A DNA stretch of 64,000 bases from Streptacidiphilus carbonis. Its GTDB lineage: Bacteria > Actinomycetota > Actinomycetes > Streptomycetales > Streptomycetaceae. Each line of letters starts with the position of its first letter. The first letter of the stretch is position 1. This document shows positions 9,376-18,590 of this stretch, piece after piece. The position numbers and the translations under genes are program-made. A model generated the notes under the pieces. That model saw only the letters and a program-made list of their open reading frames with translations. It was not told where the DNA came from and did no database searches. The DNA is taken from assembly GCF_000787775.1 (NCBI RefSeq), contig NZ_BBPM01000002.1:1-64000 (forward strand), read 5' to 3'.

Positions 9376-9849
9376 GTGGCCAACCGTGAACGGAACGGCA
9401 GCGTTCCCCTCGACTCCGTCTCCAAAGCGATCATCGAGCAGCTCCAGGAGGACGGCCGTCGGCCGTACGCCAGCATCGGCAAGGCCGTGGGCCTGTCCGA
9501 GGCTGCCGTGCGCCAGCGGGTCCAGAAGCTCCTCGACCAGGGTGTCATGCAGATCGTCGCGGTGACGGACCCGCTCACCGTCGGGTTCACCCGGCAGGCG
9601 ATGGTCGGCATCACCGTCGAGGGCGACATGGAACCGGTCGCGGACGCCCTGGCCGCCATGGACGAGGTGGACTACGTCGTCGTCACCGCCGGATCGTTCG
9701 ACCTGCTGGCCGAACTGGTCTGCGAGGACGACGAGCACCTCCTCGAACTGATCAACAAACGTATCCGCGCGCTTCCCGGCGTGCGGAGAACCGAAAGCTT
9801 CGTTTACCTGAAGCTCCGGAAACAGACCTACACCTGGGGTACCCGATGA
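9376..9849 (+). CDS. Lrp/AsnC-family transcriptional regulator
   Basis: This is a 157-aa protein. The N-terminal AsnC helix-turn-helix (about 12-60, with ASIGKAVGLSEAAVRQRV) is followed by a RAM ligand-binding domain (about 70-145). Lrp/AsnC proteins bind amino acids or related amines and act as oligomers. The start is GTG. Its stop overlaps the start of the aminotransferase by 4 nt (ATGA), so the two are translationally coupled and the regulator probably controls the aminotransferase and the divergent dehydrogenase. Confidence 0.9.
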   Translation: MANRERNGSVPLDSVSKAIIEQLQEDGRRPYASIGKAVGLSEAAVRQRVQKLLDQGVMQIVAVTDPLTVGFTRQAMVGITVEGDMEPVADALAAMDEVDYVVVTAGSFDLLAELVCEDDEHLLELINKRIRALPGVRRTESFVYLKLRKQTYTWGTR

Positions 9850-11222
9850 GCGCCGACCCGGCCACGAAGGACCTTTCGAAGACCGCCTACGACCATCTGT
9901 GGATGCACTTCACCCGGATGTCGTCGTACGAGAACAGCCCCGTGCCGACCATCGTCAGCGGCGAGGGCACCTACATCTACGACTCGAACGGTCGCAAGTA
10001 CCTGGACGGCCTGGCGGGTCTGTTCGTGGTCCAGGCCGGCCACGGCCGCGCCGAGCTCGCCGAGGTGGCCCGCAAGCAGGCCGAGAAGCTGGCCTTCTTC
10101 CCGATCTGGAGCTACGCGCACCCCTCCGCCGTGGAGCTGGCCGAGCGGCTGGCGGGCTACGCCCCCGGCGACCTCAACAAGGTCTTCTTCACCACCGGTG
10201 GCGGCGAGGCCGTCGAGACCGCCTGGAAGCTGGCCAAGCAGTACTTCAAGCTGACCGGCGAGCACACCAAGTACAAGGTGATCTCCCGTGCGGTGGCCTA
10301 CCACGGCACCCCCCAGGGCGCTCTGTCCATCACCGGGCTCCCCGCCCTGAAGGCCCCGTTCGAGCCGCTGGTCCCGGGCGCCCACAAGGTCCCCAACACC
10401 AACATCTACCGCGCCCCGATCCACGGCGACGACCCGGAGGCCTACGGCCGCTGGTGCGCCGACCAGATCGAGCAGGAGATCCTGTTCGAGGGCCCGGAGA
10501 CGGTCGCGGCCGTGTTCCTGGAGCCGGTGCAGAACGCCGGCGGCTGCTTCCCGCCGCCGCCCGGGTACTTCCAGCGGGTCCGCGAGATCTGCGACCAGTA
10601 CAACGTGCTGCTGGTGTCGGACGAGACCATCTGTGCCTTCGGCCGCCTCGGCACGATGTTCGCCTGTGACAAGTTCGACTACATCCCCGACATCATCACC
10701 TGCGCCAAGGGCATGACCTCCGGGTACTCCCCGATCGGTGCGGCGATCATCTCGGACCGGATCGCCGAGCCGTTCTACAAGGGCGACAACACCTTCCTGC
10801 ACGGCTACACCTTCGGCGGCCACCCGGTCTCCTCCGCGGTGGCGCTGGCCAACCTGGACATCTTCGAGCGCGAGGGGCTGAACAAGCACGTCCTCGCCAA
10901 CGAGGACGCCTTCCGCTCCACCCTGGAGAAGCTGCACGACCTGCCGATCGTCGGCGACGTCCGCGGCAACGGCTTCTTCTACGGGATCGAGCTCGTCAAG
11001 GACAAGGCCACCAAGGAGTCCTTCAACGACGACGAGTGCGAGCGCATCCTCTACGGCTACGTCTCCAAGGCGCTCTTCGAGAACGGCCTGTACTGCCGTG
11101 CCGACGACCGCGGCGACCCGGTCATCCAGCTGTCGCCGCCGCTGATCGCCGACCAGTCGACCTTCGACGAGATCGAGCAGATCCTGCGTACGGTGCTGAC
11201 CGAGGCGTGGAACCGTATGTAA
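9846..11222 (+). CDS. Class III pyridoxal-phosphate aminotransferase (putrescine/omega-amino acid:pyruvate type)
   Basis: This 458-aa aminotransferase resembles the SpuC and beta-alanine:pyruvate group annotated as aspartate aminotransferase family proteins. The PLP-binding Asp259 lies in VSDETICAFGR and the Schiff-base Lys288 in CAKGM. With the flanking dehydrogenases it would transfer the amino group of putrescine or another omega-amine to pyruvate, yielding aminobutyraldehyde. It is translationally coupled to the upstream regulator and followed by a strong hairpin. Substrate is inferred from neighbours. Confidence 0.9.
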   Translation: MSADPATKDLSKTAYDHLWMHFTRMSSYENSPVPTIVSGEGTYIYDSNGRKYLDGLAGLFVVQAGHGRAELAEVARKQAEKLAFFPIWSYAHPSAVELAERLAGYAPGDLNKVFFTTGGGEAVETAWKLAKQYFKLTGEHTKYKVISRAVAYHGTPQGALSITGLPALKAPFEPLVPGAHKVPNTNIYRAPIHGDDPEAYGRWCADQIEQEILFEGPETVAAVFLEPVQNAGGCFPPPPGYFQRVREICDQYNVLLVSDETICAFGRLGTMFACDKFDYIPDIITCAKGMTSGYSPIGAAIISDRIAEPFYKGDNTFLHGYTFGGHPVSSAVALANLDIFEREGLNKHVLANEDAFRSTLEKLHDLPIVGDVRGNGFFYGIELVKDKATKESFNDDECERILYGYVSKALFENGLYCRADDRGDPVIQLSPPLIADQSTFDEIEQILRTVLTEAWNRM

Positions 11223-11261
11223 ATACGGGAAACAGAACTTTTTGTCCCACCCTCCATCGCC

Positions 11262-11295
11262 GGGCGGTCCTGACCTTGTAAGGTCGGGGCCGCCC
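11262..11295 (+). terminator. Hairpin terminator of the lrp-aminotransferase operon
   Basis: Arms 11262-11277 and 11280-11295 pair over 16 bp with two G-U pairs, 39 nt after the aminotransferase stop. A TTTTT run lies before the hairpin rather than after it. Confidence 0.75.
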
Positions 11296-11415
11296 AGCGG
11301 CGTCTCCCCGACCGTTCGAGTGATCGACACGACAGTTCAGCCGATGCGGTGCGCAACCCCGAAGCTGATCACTCGTTCTAGTCTGTGAGCCATCATCACG
11401 ACCGGGAGGATCCCA

Positions 11416-12228
11416 GTGACCGTCGCCCCGCCCGACAACGACGTGCTGTGGGCACGAGGGCTGGTGCACACCATCCGCGGCACCGCGGCGCTGCGCGGGG
11501 TCTCCGTGGGCGTGCGGGAGGGCGAGGTCCTCGCCGTCACCGGGCCGCGCGGCTGCGGGATGAGCACCCTGCTGGACTGCCTCAGCGGCCTGCTGCCCGC
11601 CGACGAGGGCGAGATCTGGTTCAACAGCTCCCCCGTGCACACCCTGGGCCGCACCGCCAGGGAGCGGCTGCGGCGCGAGCGCTTCGGCCATGTCGGGCCC
11701 GAGCCCCGGCTCGTCCCCGAGCTGACCGCGCGTGAGAACGTCGCGCTGCCGCTGCTGCTGGCCGGCGCCTCGCGCAAGGACGCCACCGTCGCCGCCACGG
11801 AGTGGCTTGAGCGGCTCGACGTCGCCGACTGCGCCCGGCAGCGGCCCGCCGCGCTGCGCCAGGACGAGCGCCAGCGGATCGCCGTCGCCCGCGCGCTGGC
11901 CCACCGTCCGGCGGTGGTCTTCGCCGACGAGCCGACCGCCCCGCTGCACCGCGACGCCCGGGACCAGGTCATGCGGATACTGGTCACCGCGTCCCGCTCG
12001 CACCGGATCACCCTGGTACTGGCCACCCATGACCCCGGGCTGGCCCGTTACGCGGACCGGGTGGCGACCATGGTGGACGGCCGACTCGCCGCACCGGTCC
12101 GGGCCCGCCAGGCGATGGCGGCGGCCGCCGGGGATGCCGCTGGGGCAGCCGCCTCCGACGGGGCTGCCGCGGACTCGGCCGAGCTGCTGCGGAGGGGTGT
12201 GGAGCAGTGTTCCCCTACCTCCGTCTAG
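11416..12228 (+). CDS. ABC transporter ATP-binding protein with degenerate nucleotide-binding motifs
   Basis: This is a 270-aa ABC ATPase resembling the LolD/MacB type. The Walker A segment reads GPRGCGMST, so Met49 stands where the ATP-binding lysine should be. The Q-loop Gln appears replaced (HVGPEP, about 92-97), and the LSGGQ signature is replaced by LRQDERQR (147-154). Walker B (FADEP, with Asp171 and Glu172) and the H-loop (ATHD) are intact. The protein may bind ATP poorly or depend on a partner. The C-terminal 40 residues are Ala-rich. It overlaps the permease gene by 22 nt. The substrate is unknown. Confidence 0.82.
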   Translation: MTVAPPDNDVLWARGLVHTIRGTAALRGVSVGVREGEVLAVTGPRGCGMSTLLDCLSGLLPADEGEIWFNSSPVHTLGRTARERLRRERFGHVGPEPRLVPELTARENVALPLLLAGASRKDATVAATEWLERLDVADCARQRPAALRQDERQRIAVARALAHRPAVVFADEPTAPLHRDARDQVMRILVTASRSHRITLVLATHDPGLARYADRVATMVDGRLAAPVRARQAMAAAAGDAAGAAASDGAAADSAELLRRGVEQCSPTSV

Positions 12229-13331
12229 CGCGCGGCTACGGATTCCTGGACCTCTGCCGCTGCCTGCTCACCGCCGCCGCCTCCGCCACCGTCGGCGCCC
12301 TGCTGCTCAGTGCCCTGGGCCGGGCGCTGAGCAGCCCCGAGGACACCGGGGCTGCGATCAGCCGGCTGCTCTGGTGCCTGCCCGCGCTCGCCGCCGTCGG
12401 CTACCTCTGCGCCGCCTGGGCCCGGTCGCTGCCGGCGCAGCGGCCCGAGCGCGTCGCCGGACTGGTCGCCGCCGGAGCCGGCCCGGTACGGACCCGGCTG
12501 GTGCTCGCCGGGGAGATCGCACTGATCTGCGCCCTGGGCGCGGTGCTGGCCCTGTTCGGCTTCGTGGTGCTGCGCGAGCACTGGCTGGAGCTGACCCCCG
12601 ACGGCCAACTCGACCCGACCCTGGGCGCGGGGGCGAATCTGCCCGCCGCCGGGACGGTCGCGCTGCTGGCGGTCGTCCCGCTGCTGGGCGGCCTCGCCGC
12701 CGGCGCCGCCGTGCGGTCGGTCGACCTGCTGCCGGGCGACGCCGCGGACCAGGTGCTGCGCCGACCGCCCGTCCTCTACTCGGTGGCAGTGGCGCTGCTG
12801 GCCCTCGCGGGCGCGGCCGTCGCCGTCCTCGGGCTGCGGCGGGGCGCGGGGGCCGAGGCCTGGACCGGTGCCGCGCTGGGCGCGCTCGGGCTTGCCGGGG
12901 CTGTTCCCACCTTGCTGTACCTGATCGGCGGAGCGCTCGCCACGGGCCGTCCGCGGGCCGTGCGGCTGCTGGCCGGACGTGCCCTGCAGGCAGACTCCTG
13001 GCGGCTCGGCGCGCCGCTCGCGGTGCTGGCGGTCGCGGGCGCGATGGTGGTGACGGCCTTGCTGCGGGGTGCCTCTGGGCAGCGTCCGAAGGGGCCGCTG
13101 CTGCTGGTCGAGGTGGGGCTGCTCGGCGTCTGCGTGCTGGGCGCGCTGCTGGCCAGGCTGGTCGAACTGGCCCGGACCCGACGAGGCACCTATGCGTCGC
13201 TCAGCCGGATAGGAGCGCCGGGCGCGCTGCTGCTGCGGGCGGCCGCGGTGCGATGCGGCGGCGCCGTCCTGGTCGCCGCCGCGACGGCCGCGGGGGCGGC
13301 GGCCCTCACCTCGGCGGCGCTGGCCGCGTAG
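12207..13331 (+). CDS. ABC transporter permease-like membrane protein
   Basis: This is a 374-aa, Ala/Leu-rich protein with about nine hydrophobic segments (roughly at residues 25, 55, 102, 147, 189, 217, 268, 297 and 347). It resembles the FtsX-like permeases paired with MacB-type ATPases but is shorter and lacks an obvious large extracellular domain. The GTG start lies 22 nt inside the end of the ATPase gene, with GGAG just upstream, so the two are coupled. The transported substrate cannot be inferred. Confidence 0.8.
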   Translation: MFPYLRLARGYGFLDLCRCLLTAAASATVGALLLSALGRALSSPEDTGAAISRLLWCLPALAAVGYLCAAWARSLPAQRPERVAGLVAAGAGPVRTRLVLAGEIALICALGAVLALFGFVVLREHWLELTPDGQLDPTLGAGANLPAAGTVALLAVVPLLGGLAAGAAVRSVDLLPGDAADQVLRRPPVLYSVAVALLALAGAAVAVLGLRRGAGAEAWTGAALGALGLAGAVPTLLYLIGGALATGRPRAVRLLAGRALQADSWRLGAPLAVLAVAGAMVVTALLRGASGQRPKGPLLLVEVGLLGVCVLGALLARLVELARTRRGTYASLSRIGAPGALLLRAAAVRCGGAVLVAAATAAGAAALTSAALAA

Positions 13332-13370
13332 GCGGCTCTGCCGGATCTTCGGCTGCAGGCCGTTATGGGC

Positions 13371-13462
13371 TTGTCGCGCGGTTCCCCGCGCCCCTGGTGG
13401 TGCAACTTGCCCGCAGCGGTTCAGTTGCAGCACCTCAGGGACGCGGGGAACCGCGCGAACAA
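13371..13462. repeat. Dispersed palindromic element, copy A
   Basis: Long inverted arms (13371-13406 and 13433-13462) have a GTTCCCCGCGCCCCTG core. The inner segment GGTTCAGTTGCAGCACC is identical to one in copy B at 58464-58560. It lies between convergent genes (permease and rlmN), where it can also act as a bidirectional terminator. Similar intergenic palindromes are common in Streptomyces genomes. Confidence 0.8.
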
Positions 13463-13497
13463 CCAGGCAAACGCCGCAGACAGCGGCGGACCGGCGG

Positions 13498-14622
13498 TCA
13501 GCCCGCCGCGGCGAGCTGCCCGCAGGCCCCGTCGATCTCCTGGCCGCGGGTGTCGCGGACGGTGACCGGGACGCCGTGCAGCTTCAACTGGCGGACGAAC
13601 TCGCGCTCGTCCTCCGGACGGGAGGCCGTCCACTTGGACCCCGGGGTGGGGTTCAGCGGGATCAGGTTGACGTGTGCCCGGTGGTTCTTGAGCAGTCGCC
13701 CCAGCAGGTCGGCCCGCCAGGCCTGGTCGTTGATGTCCTTGATCAGGGCGTACTCGATGGAGATCCGGCGGCCCGAGCGCTCCGCGTAGTCCCAGGCCGC
13801 GTCCAGCACCTCGGCGACCCGCCAGCGGGTGTTCACCGGGACCAGGGTGTCCCGCAACTCGTCGTCGGGCGCGTGCAGCGACACCGCCAGACGGACGCTG
13901 AGCTCCTCGTCGGCCAGCCGGTTGATCGCCGGGACCAGGCCGACCGTGGAGACGGTGATGCCGCGCTGGGACAGGCCGAAGCCGCCGGGGGCCGGGTCGG
14001 TCAGCCGGCGGATCGCCGCGATCACGCGCTTGTAGTTGGCCAGCGGTTCGCCCATGCCCATGAAGACCACATTGCTGAGCCGCACAGCACCGGCCTCGCC
14101 CGAGGCGTCCGCGCCGAACTCGCCGGCCTTGATGGAGCGCATCCCGGCCGCGATCTGCTCGACGATCTCGGCGGTGGAGAGGTTGCGGGTCAGCCCGGCC
14201 TGGCCGGTGGCGCAGAACGGGCAGTTCATGCCGCAGCCGGCCTGCGAGCTGATGCACATGGTCACCCGGTCGGGGTAGCGCATCAGCACGGACTCGACCA
14301 GCACGCCGTCGAAGAGCTTCCACAGCGTCTTGCGGGTGCTGTCGTCGTCACAGGACACATTGCGGACCACGGTCATCAGCTCGGGCAGCAGCCCCTCGGC
14401 CAGCTTGGCGCGGGACGCCGCCGGGATGTCCGTCCACTCGTCCGGACCGGCCGACAGCCGGGAGAAGTACTGGCGCGACAGCTGGTCGGCACGGAACGGC
14501 TTCTCGCCGAGCTCGGCGACCACCTCACGGCGCTCGGTGGCGGTCAGGTCGGCGAGGTGGCGCGGGGGCTTGGCGCCGCGCGGCGCGGCAAAGGTGAGTT
14601 CACCGGGGAGTGGCTTAGGCAT
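13498..14622 (-). CDS. rlmN: 23S rRNA (adenine2503-C2)-methyltransferase RlmN
   Basis: This 374-aa radical-SAM enzyme methylates A2503 of 23S rRNA and A37 of some tRNAs. The iron-sulfur cluster motif CxxxCxxC is Cys130, Cys134 and Cys137 (CGMNCPFC). The glycine-rich GMGEPL SAM motif follows, and the conserved C-terminal cysteine lies in GACGQL. Length is normal for actinobacteria. It stands 137 nt upstream of cdsA with a hairpin between, so it probably ends as a separate unit. Confidence 0.95.
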   Translation of the reverse strand: MPKPLPGELTFAAPRGAKPPRHLADLTATERREVVAELGEKPFRADQLSRQYFSRLSAGPDEWTDIPAASRAKLAEGLLPELMTVVRNVSCDDDSTRKTLWKLFDGVLVESVLMRYPDRVTMCISSQAGCGMNCPFCATGQAGLTRNLSTAEIVEQIAAGMRSIKAGEFGADASGEAGAVRLSNVVFMGMGEPLANYKRVIAAIRRLTDPAPGGFGLSQRGITVSTVGLVPAINRLADEELSVRLAVSLHAPDDELRDTLVPVNTRWRVAEVLDAAWDYAERSGRRISIEYALIKDINDQAWRADLLGRLLKNHRAHVNLIPLNPTPGSKWTASRPEDEREFVRQLKLHGVPVTVRDTRGQEIDGACGQLAAAG

Positions 14623-14670
14623 GATTCCCCCAGTGTCTCAGGTCGGCCGACCGGTCACGAAAACGGCGAG

Positions 14671-14699
14671 GCCCGGACTCCTGTCACGGGGGTCCGGGC
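14671..14699 (-). terminator. Hairpin after cdsA
   Basis: An 11-bp stem (14671-14681 with 14689-14699, one G-U) and a 7-nt loop lie 61 nt beyond the cdsA stop. It probably terminates the transcript reaching cdsA. Confidence 0.65.
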
Positions 14700-14759
14700 C
14701 CGGGCTGGCCGACGGTGCGGGCCCGGACGGCCCAGACCGGCCCGGCGGACATGGTGCGT

Positions 14760-16112
14760 TCAGCCGGAGCCGACGAAGCCGACCAGCACCAGCCAGACGA
14801 TCGGGGCGGTCGGGAGCAGCGAATCCAGCCGGTCCATCAGGCCGCCGTGGCCCGGGAGCAGGGTGCCCATGTCCTTGATCCCGAGGTCGCGCTTGATCAT
14901 CGACTCGCCGAGGTCGCCCAGGGTGGCGCTGACGGCCACGCAGGCTCCCAGCACCAGGCCCTGCCACCAACTGGCACCGTCGATCATCAGGTTCATCCCG
15001 AGGGCGCCGACCAGCATGCACAGCAGCACCGCGCCGACCAGTCCCTCGCGGGTCTTGCCGGGGCTGATCCGGGGGGCGAGCTTGTGCCTGCCGAAGCGGG
15101 AGCCGGCCGCGTAGGCGCCGGTGTCGCTGCAGACGGTCAGCACCAGGAACAGCACCACCCGCTGCGGTCCGTCGTGGGCGGCGAGCATCAACATCACGAA
15201 CGTCGCCAGGAAGGGCACGTAGAAGGCGGTGAAGATGCCGGCGGTCACGTCCCGGAGGTAGTCCTCGGGGGGCTCGCTCATCCGCCAGACCAGCACCGCC
15301 AGCGCCGTCAGCGCCAGCGCAACCAGCGCCGACTCCGGGCCGCCGAGATAGGCGGCGACCAGCATGCCGACCCCGCCGACGGCCAGCGGGGGCTGCGGCA
15401 CCCGGATGCCCTTGCTCTCGGACAGCCGGCTGGTGAGCTCCCACATACCGATCACCACGACCGCCGCGACCACCCCGACGAACAGCCATTTCACGATGAA
15501 CAGCGAGGCGACGACGAGCGCGCCGAGACCGAGCCCCACCCCGATCGCGGCCCGCAGGTCGCGACCGCCCTTGGGGGCCTTGCCGGTCGCGGGGGCCTGC
15601 GCGGGCACGGAGGGGTCGGGGACCGGTGCTTGGTTGCTCATCGGCGGCGCCTCGGTACGGAGAGGGGGCAGCACCGCGGTCTGTTCCGCGGGCGCGACAG
15701 GCGCCGGCGCGGGTGCGTCGTCGCGGAACAGCGGCCCGCTCAGGCGGGCCGCCACCGGTTCGGCCGCCGGATCGGCGCCCGCCGGGGGCGCCTGCCCGCC
15801 TGGGAAGTGTCCGGAGAAACGTTCCGGTGCTGGATGCTGAGCGGCCATGGAACGAGTCTGCGCCATGCCCCCGCCGCCGTGCAGCGGGAACTGCTGCGAG
15901 TGGCCGACCACCGGTCCCCCCCAGTGCGGGGGGACCGGTTGGTCGAGCACCGGCGGCATCAGCGCCGTGGCCTCCGCCTCGCCGGGCTGCGCCCGGTCGG
16001 GGCCCACTCCCCCGTAAGGTCCGTTCCTGAAGGCAGCAGCGTCGTGGCCCTGTGTTCGGGCCCCGGCGCTGCCGTCGCCGGAATCGGGCCCCCAGTAGGA
16101 GTCGTCGTTCAT
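14760..16112 (-). CDS. cdsA: Phosphatidate cytidylyltransferase
   Basis: CdsA makes CDP-diacylglycerol from phosphatidic acid and CTP for phospholipid synthesis, at the membrane. The catalytic half (about 165-450) holds many membrane helices and the family signature: SDTGAYAAG, SPGKTREGL and, near the C-terminus, GDLGESMIKRDLGIKDMG. The first 160 residues are a Pro/Gln/Gly/Ala-rich cytoplasmic extension absent from the E. coli enzyme. Its ATG overlaps the frr stop by one base (TGATG), so translation is coupled to frr. Confidence 0.93.
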   Translation of the reverse strand: MNDDSYWGPDSGDGSAGARTQGHDAAAFRNGPYGGVGPDRAQPGEAEATALMPPVLDQPVPPHWGGPVVGHSQQFPLHGGGGMAQTRSMAAQHPAPERFSGHFPGGQAPPAGADPAAEPVAARLSGPLFRDDAPAPAPVAPAEQTAVLPPLRTEAPPMSNQAPVPDPSVPAQAPATGKAPKGGRDLRAAIGVGLGLGALVVASLFIVKWLFVGVVAAVVVIGMWELTSRLSESKGIRVPQPPLAVGGVGMLVAAYLGGPESALVALALTALAVLVWRMSEPPEDYLRDVTAGIFTAFYVPFLATFVMLMLAAHDGPQRVVLFLVLTVCSDTGAYAAGSRFGRHKLAPRISPGKTREGLVGAVLLCMLVGALGMNLMIDGASWWQGLVLGACVAVSATLGDLGESMIKRDLGIKDMGTLLPGHGGLMDRLDSLLPTAPIVWLVLVGFVGSG

Positions 16113-16669
16113 CAGACCTCGAGGAGCTCGGCTTCCTTGTGCTTCAACAGCTCGTCGACCTGCGCGACATAGCGAGCGGTGACGTCCTCGAGCTCCTTCT
16201 CGGCGCGGCGCACCTCGTCCTCGCCCGCCTCGCCGTCCTTGCTGAGCTTGTCCAGCGTCTCCTTGGCCTTGCGGCGGACCGCGCGGATGGAGATCTTGGC
16301 GTCCTCGCCCTTGCCCCGGGCGACCTTGATGTACTCCCGGCGGCGCTCCTCGGTGAGCTGCGGGAAGTTCACCCGGATGATGGACCCGTCATTGGACGGG
16401 TTGACGCCCAGGTCCGAGTTGCGGATGGCTTCCTCGATGACCCGCAGCGAGCTCTTGTCGAACGGCGAGACGATCGCCATCCGGGGCTCGGGCACCGAGA
16501 AGGACGCCAGCTGGTTGATCGGGGTCACCGCGCCGTAGTACTCAGCGACGATCTTGCTGAACATCGCGGGGTGCGCACGGCCGGTGCGGATCGCGGCGAA
16601 GTCGTCCTTGGCGACGGCGACGGCCTTCTCCATCTTCTCCTCGGCCTCGAGGAGGGTCTCTTCAATCAC
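16112..16669 (-). CDS. frr: Ribosome recycling factor
   Basis: This 185-aa factor splits post-termination ribosomes together with EF-G. The sequence matches the family throughout, including [22 protein letters not shown] and [13 protein letters not shown]. The GTG start ([12 protein letters not shown]) was chosen because AGGAG lies 6 nt upstream; an ATG one codon earlier (16672) is also possible. It lies in the tsf-pyrH-frr-cdsA order common in bacteria and overlaps cdsA by one base. Confidence 0.95.
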   Translation of the reverse strand: MIEETLLEAEEKMEKAVAVAKDDFAAIRTGRAHPAMFSKIVAEYYGAVTPINQLASFSVPEPRMAIVSPFDKSSLRVIEEAIRNSDLGVNPSNDGSIIRVNFPQLTEERRREYIKVARGKGEDAKISIRAVRRKAKETLDKLSKDGEAGEDEVRRAEKELEDVTARYVAQVDELLKHKEAELLEV

Positions 16670-16796
16670 CATGTGCTCCTGTCCGGTGCTACCCGGTCTC
16701 GACTCCTGCTGTGCGGGCACTACTACGCGTTACCGGGCACGTTCGCTGACGCCCGGTGGATTGTCCATCCCCTGCGAGGACCAACCCCTCGGATGT

Positions 16797-17537
16797 TCAG
16801 TGCTGCGCCGACTCGCCACTGATCAGCGTGCCGATCTTCTCACTGCGCACAGCGCGGGCGATATTGCCCGCGGCCAGCAGCTCGAACACCAGCATCGGCA
16901 GATTGTTGTCCTTGCAGAGGGTGATCGCGGTGAGGTCCGCGACCTTGAGGTCCCTGGCGATCACCTCGGAGTATTCCAGGGCGTCGAACTTGACCGCGTC
17001 CGGGTTGGTCCGGGGGTCGGAGTCGTAGACGCCGTCCACCCCGTTCTTCCCCATCAGCAGCACCTCGGCGTGGATCTCCAGGGCGCGCTGGACCGCGGTG
17101 GTGTCCGTGGAGAAGTAGGGCATGCCCATCCCGGCACCGAAGATCACGACGCGGCCCTTCTCCAGGTGCCGCACCGCCCGCAGCGGCAGATAGGGCTCGG
17201 CGACCTGGCCCATGGTGATCGCGGTCTGGACCCTGGTCTCGATGCCTTCCTTCATCAGGAAGTCCTGCAGCGCAAGGCAGTTCATGACCGTGCCGAGCAT
17301 GCCCATGTAGTCGGAGCGGGCCCGGTCCATGCCGCGCTGCTGCAGTTCGGCGCCGCGGAAGAAGTTGCCGCCGCCGATGACGATGGCGACCTCGGTCCCA
17401 CTGCGGACCACGGTCGCGATCTCGCGCGCGATGGCGTGGACGACGTCGGGGTCGACGCCCAGTCCGCCCCCGCCGGCGAAGGCCTCGCCGGAAAGCTTGA
17501 GCAGCACGCGGCGGCGCGGACTCTCCTCAGCGGTCAT
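16797..17537 (-). CDS. pyrH: UMP kinase
   Basis: This 246-aa amino-acid-kinase-fold enzyme phosphorylates UMP to UDP. Motifs are KLSGEAF and GGGGLGVD near the N-terminus, GGGNFFRG, the nucleotide-binding [13 protein letters not shown] and [13 protein letters not shown]. The chosen ATG lies 9 nt after AAGGAG. Another ATG at 17543 is only 3 nt from it. The frame is open to 17663 but has no support there. Its neighbours are tsf upstream and frr downstream. Confidence 0.94.
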   Translation of the reverse strand: MTAEESPRRRVLLKLSGEAFAGGGGLGVDPDVVHAIAREIATVVRSGTEVAIVIGGGNFFRGAELQQRGMDRARSDYMGMLGTVMNCLALQDFLMKEGIETRVQTAITMGQVAEPYLPLRAVRHLEKGRVVIFGAGMGMPYFSTDTTAVQRALEIHAEVLLMGKNGVDGVYDSDPRTNPDAVKFDALEYSEVIARDLKVADLTAITLCKDNNLPMLVFELLAAGNIARAVRSEKIGTLISGESAQH

Positions 17538-17589
17538 CTGCATCGACTCCTTCTGATGGTGCATGAGCTGGTGCGAGCAGGCGTACGAG

Positions 17590-17643
17590 AGGAGGCCACC
17601 GCCGGGAGCATCGCTACGGATACCTCCACGGCCGTGGCCTCCT
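17590..17643 (-). terminator. Possible attenuator hairpin between tsf and pyrH
   Basis: A 10-bp stem (17590-17599 with 17634-17643) closes a 34-nt loop between the tsf stop and the pyrH start. The long loop makes its role uncertain. It might reduce read-through into pyrH. Confidence 0.4.
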
Positions 17644-17710
17644 CGTCGTACATCACGACTCACATCGTATGGGCACGCCGTGATCGGCCGCCCACCGCAG
17701 ACCCGGTGGG

Positions 17711-18547
17711 TCAGGCGCCGACGCGGAAGCGGGCGAAGCGGACCAGCTTGACGCCGGCCTCGTCCAGGACCTTCTGGACGGTCTTCTTGCTGTCCTTGGC
17801 GAAGGCCTGCTCCAGGACCGAGTTCTCCTTGACGAAGCCGGTGACGCGACCCTCGACGATCTTCGGGAGGGCGGCCTCGGGCTTGCCCTCCTCGCGCGCG
17901 GTGGCCTCGGCGATACGGCGCTCGTTCTCGAGGGCCTCGGCCGGAATGTCCTCGCGGGAGAGGAACTTCGGGGCGAACGCGGCGATGTGCTGCGCGACGT
18001 CCTTGGCGATCTCCGCGTTCTCCTGGTCGAGCTCGACCAGCACGCCGATGGCCGGCGGCAGGTCGGGGTCGGTGCGGTGCATGTAGGCGGCGACGTAGGC
18101 GCCACCGGTGAACTGGGCGAAGCGGCGGAAGACGATCTTCTCGCCCAGGCCCGCGTTGGCCTCGTCCACGAACTGCTGGACGGTCTGGCCGGGCTTGATC
18201 TCGCTGGCCAGCGCGGCGTCGATGTCGGCCGGGGAGGTCGCGGCGACGTGGGCGGCCAGCGCGTTGGCGACCTCCACGAAGCGGCCGCCCTTGGCCACGA
18301 AGTCGGTCTCGCAGTTCAGCTCGACCAGGACACCGGAGTTGCCGCCCTCGAGCAGGGACACGACGGCGCCGTTGGAGGCGTCGCGGCCCTCGCGCTTGGC
18401 AACGCCCTTCTGGCCCTTGATGCGCAGCAGCTCGACGGCCTTCTCGACGTTGCCCTCGGCCTCGTCCAGAGCCTTCTTGCAGTCCATCATTCCGGCGCCG
18501 GTGAGCTCACGGAGCTTCTTGACGTCCGCGGCGGTGGTGTTCGCCAT
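17711..18547 (-). CDS. tsf: Elongation factor Ts
   Basis: EF-Ts is the guanine-nucleotide exchange factor for EF-Tu. This is a 278-aa protein. The N-terminal UBA-like domain has [18 protein letters not shown], and the conserved [10 protein letters not shown] segment follows, with a dimerisation domain after it. It matches the usual actinobacterial length. It is the second gene of rpsB-tsf, separated from rpsB by a 134-nt gap that holds a strong hairpin. Confidence 0.97.
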   Translation of the reverse strand: MANTTAADVKKLRELTGAGMMDCKKALDEAEGNVEKAVELLRIKGQKGVAKREGRDASNGAVVSLLEGGNSGVLVELNCETDFVAKGGRFVEVANALAAHVAATSPADIDAALASEIKPGQTVQQFVDEANAGLGEKIVFRRFAQFTGGAYVAAYMHRTDPDLPPAIGVLVELDQENAEIAKDVAQHIAAFAPKFLSREDIPAEALENERRIAEATAREEGKPEAALPKIVEGRVTGFVKENSVLEQAFAKDSKKTVQKVLDEAGVKLVRFARFRVGA

Positions 18548-18590
18548 TGTTCTTCAGTCTCTTCTCAACGATGGTGTGGAGTGGGCCGCG

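Noticed and set aside
12225-13433. Minus-strand 402-codon frame opposite the permease
   Set aside because: Shadow frame rich in Gln/Arg/Gly. The plus-strand permease has membrane helices and coupling to the ATPase.
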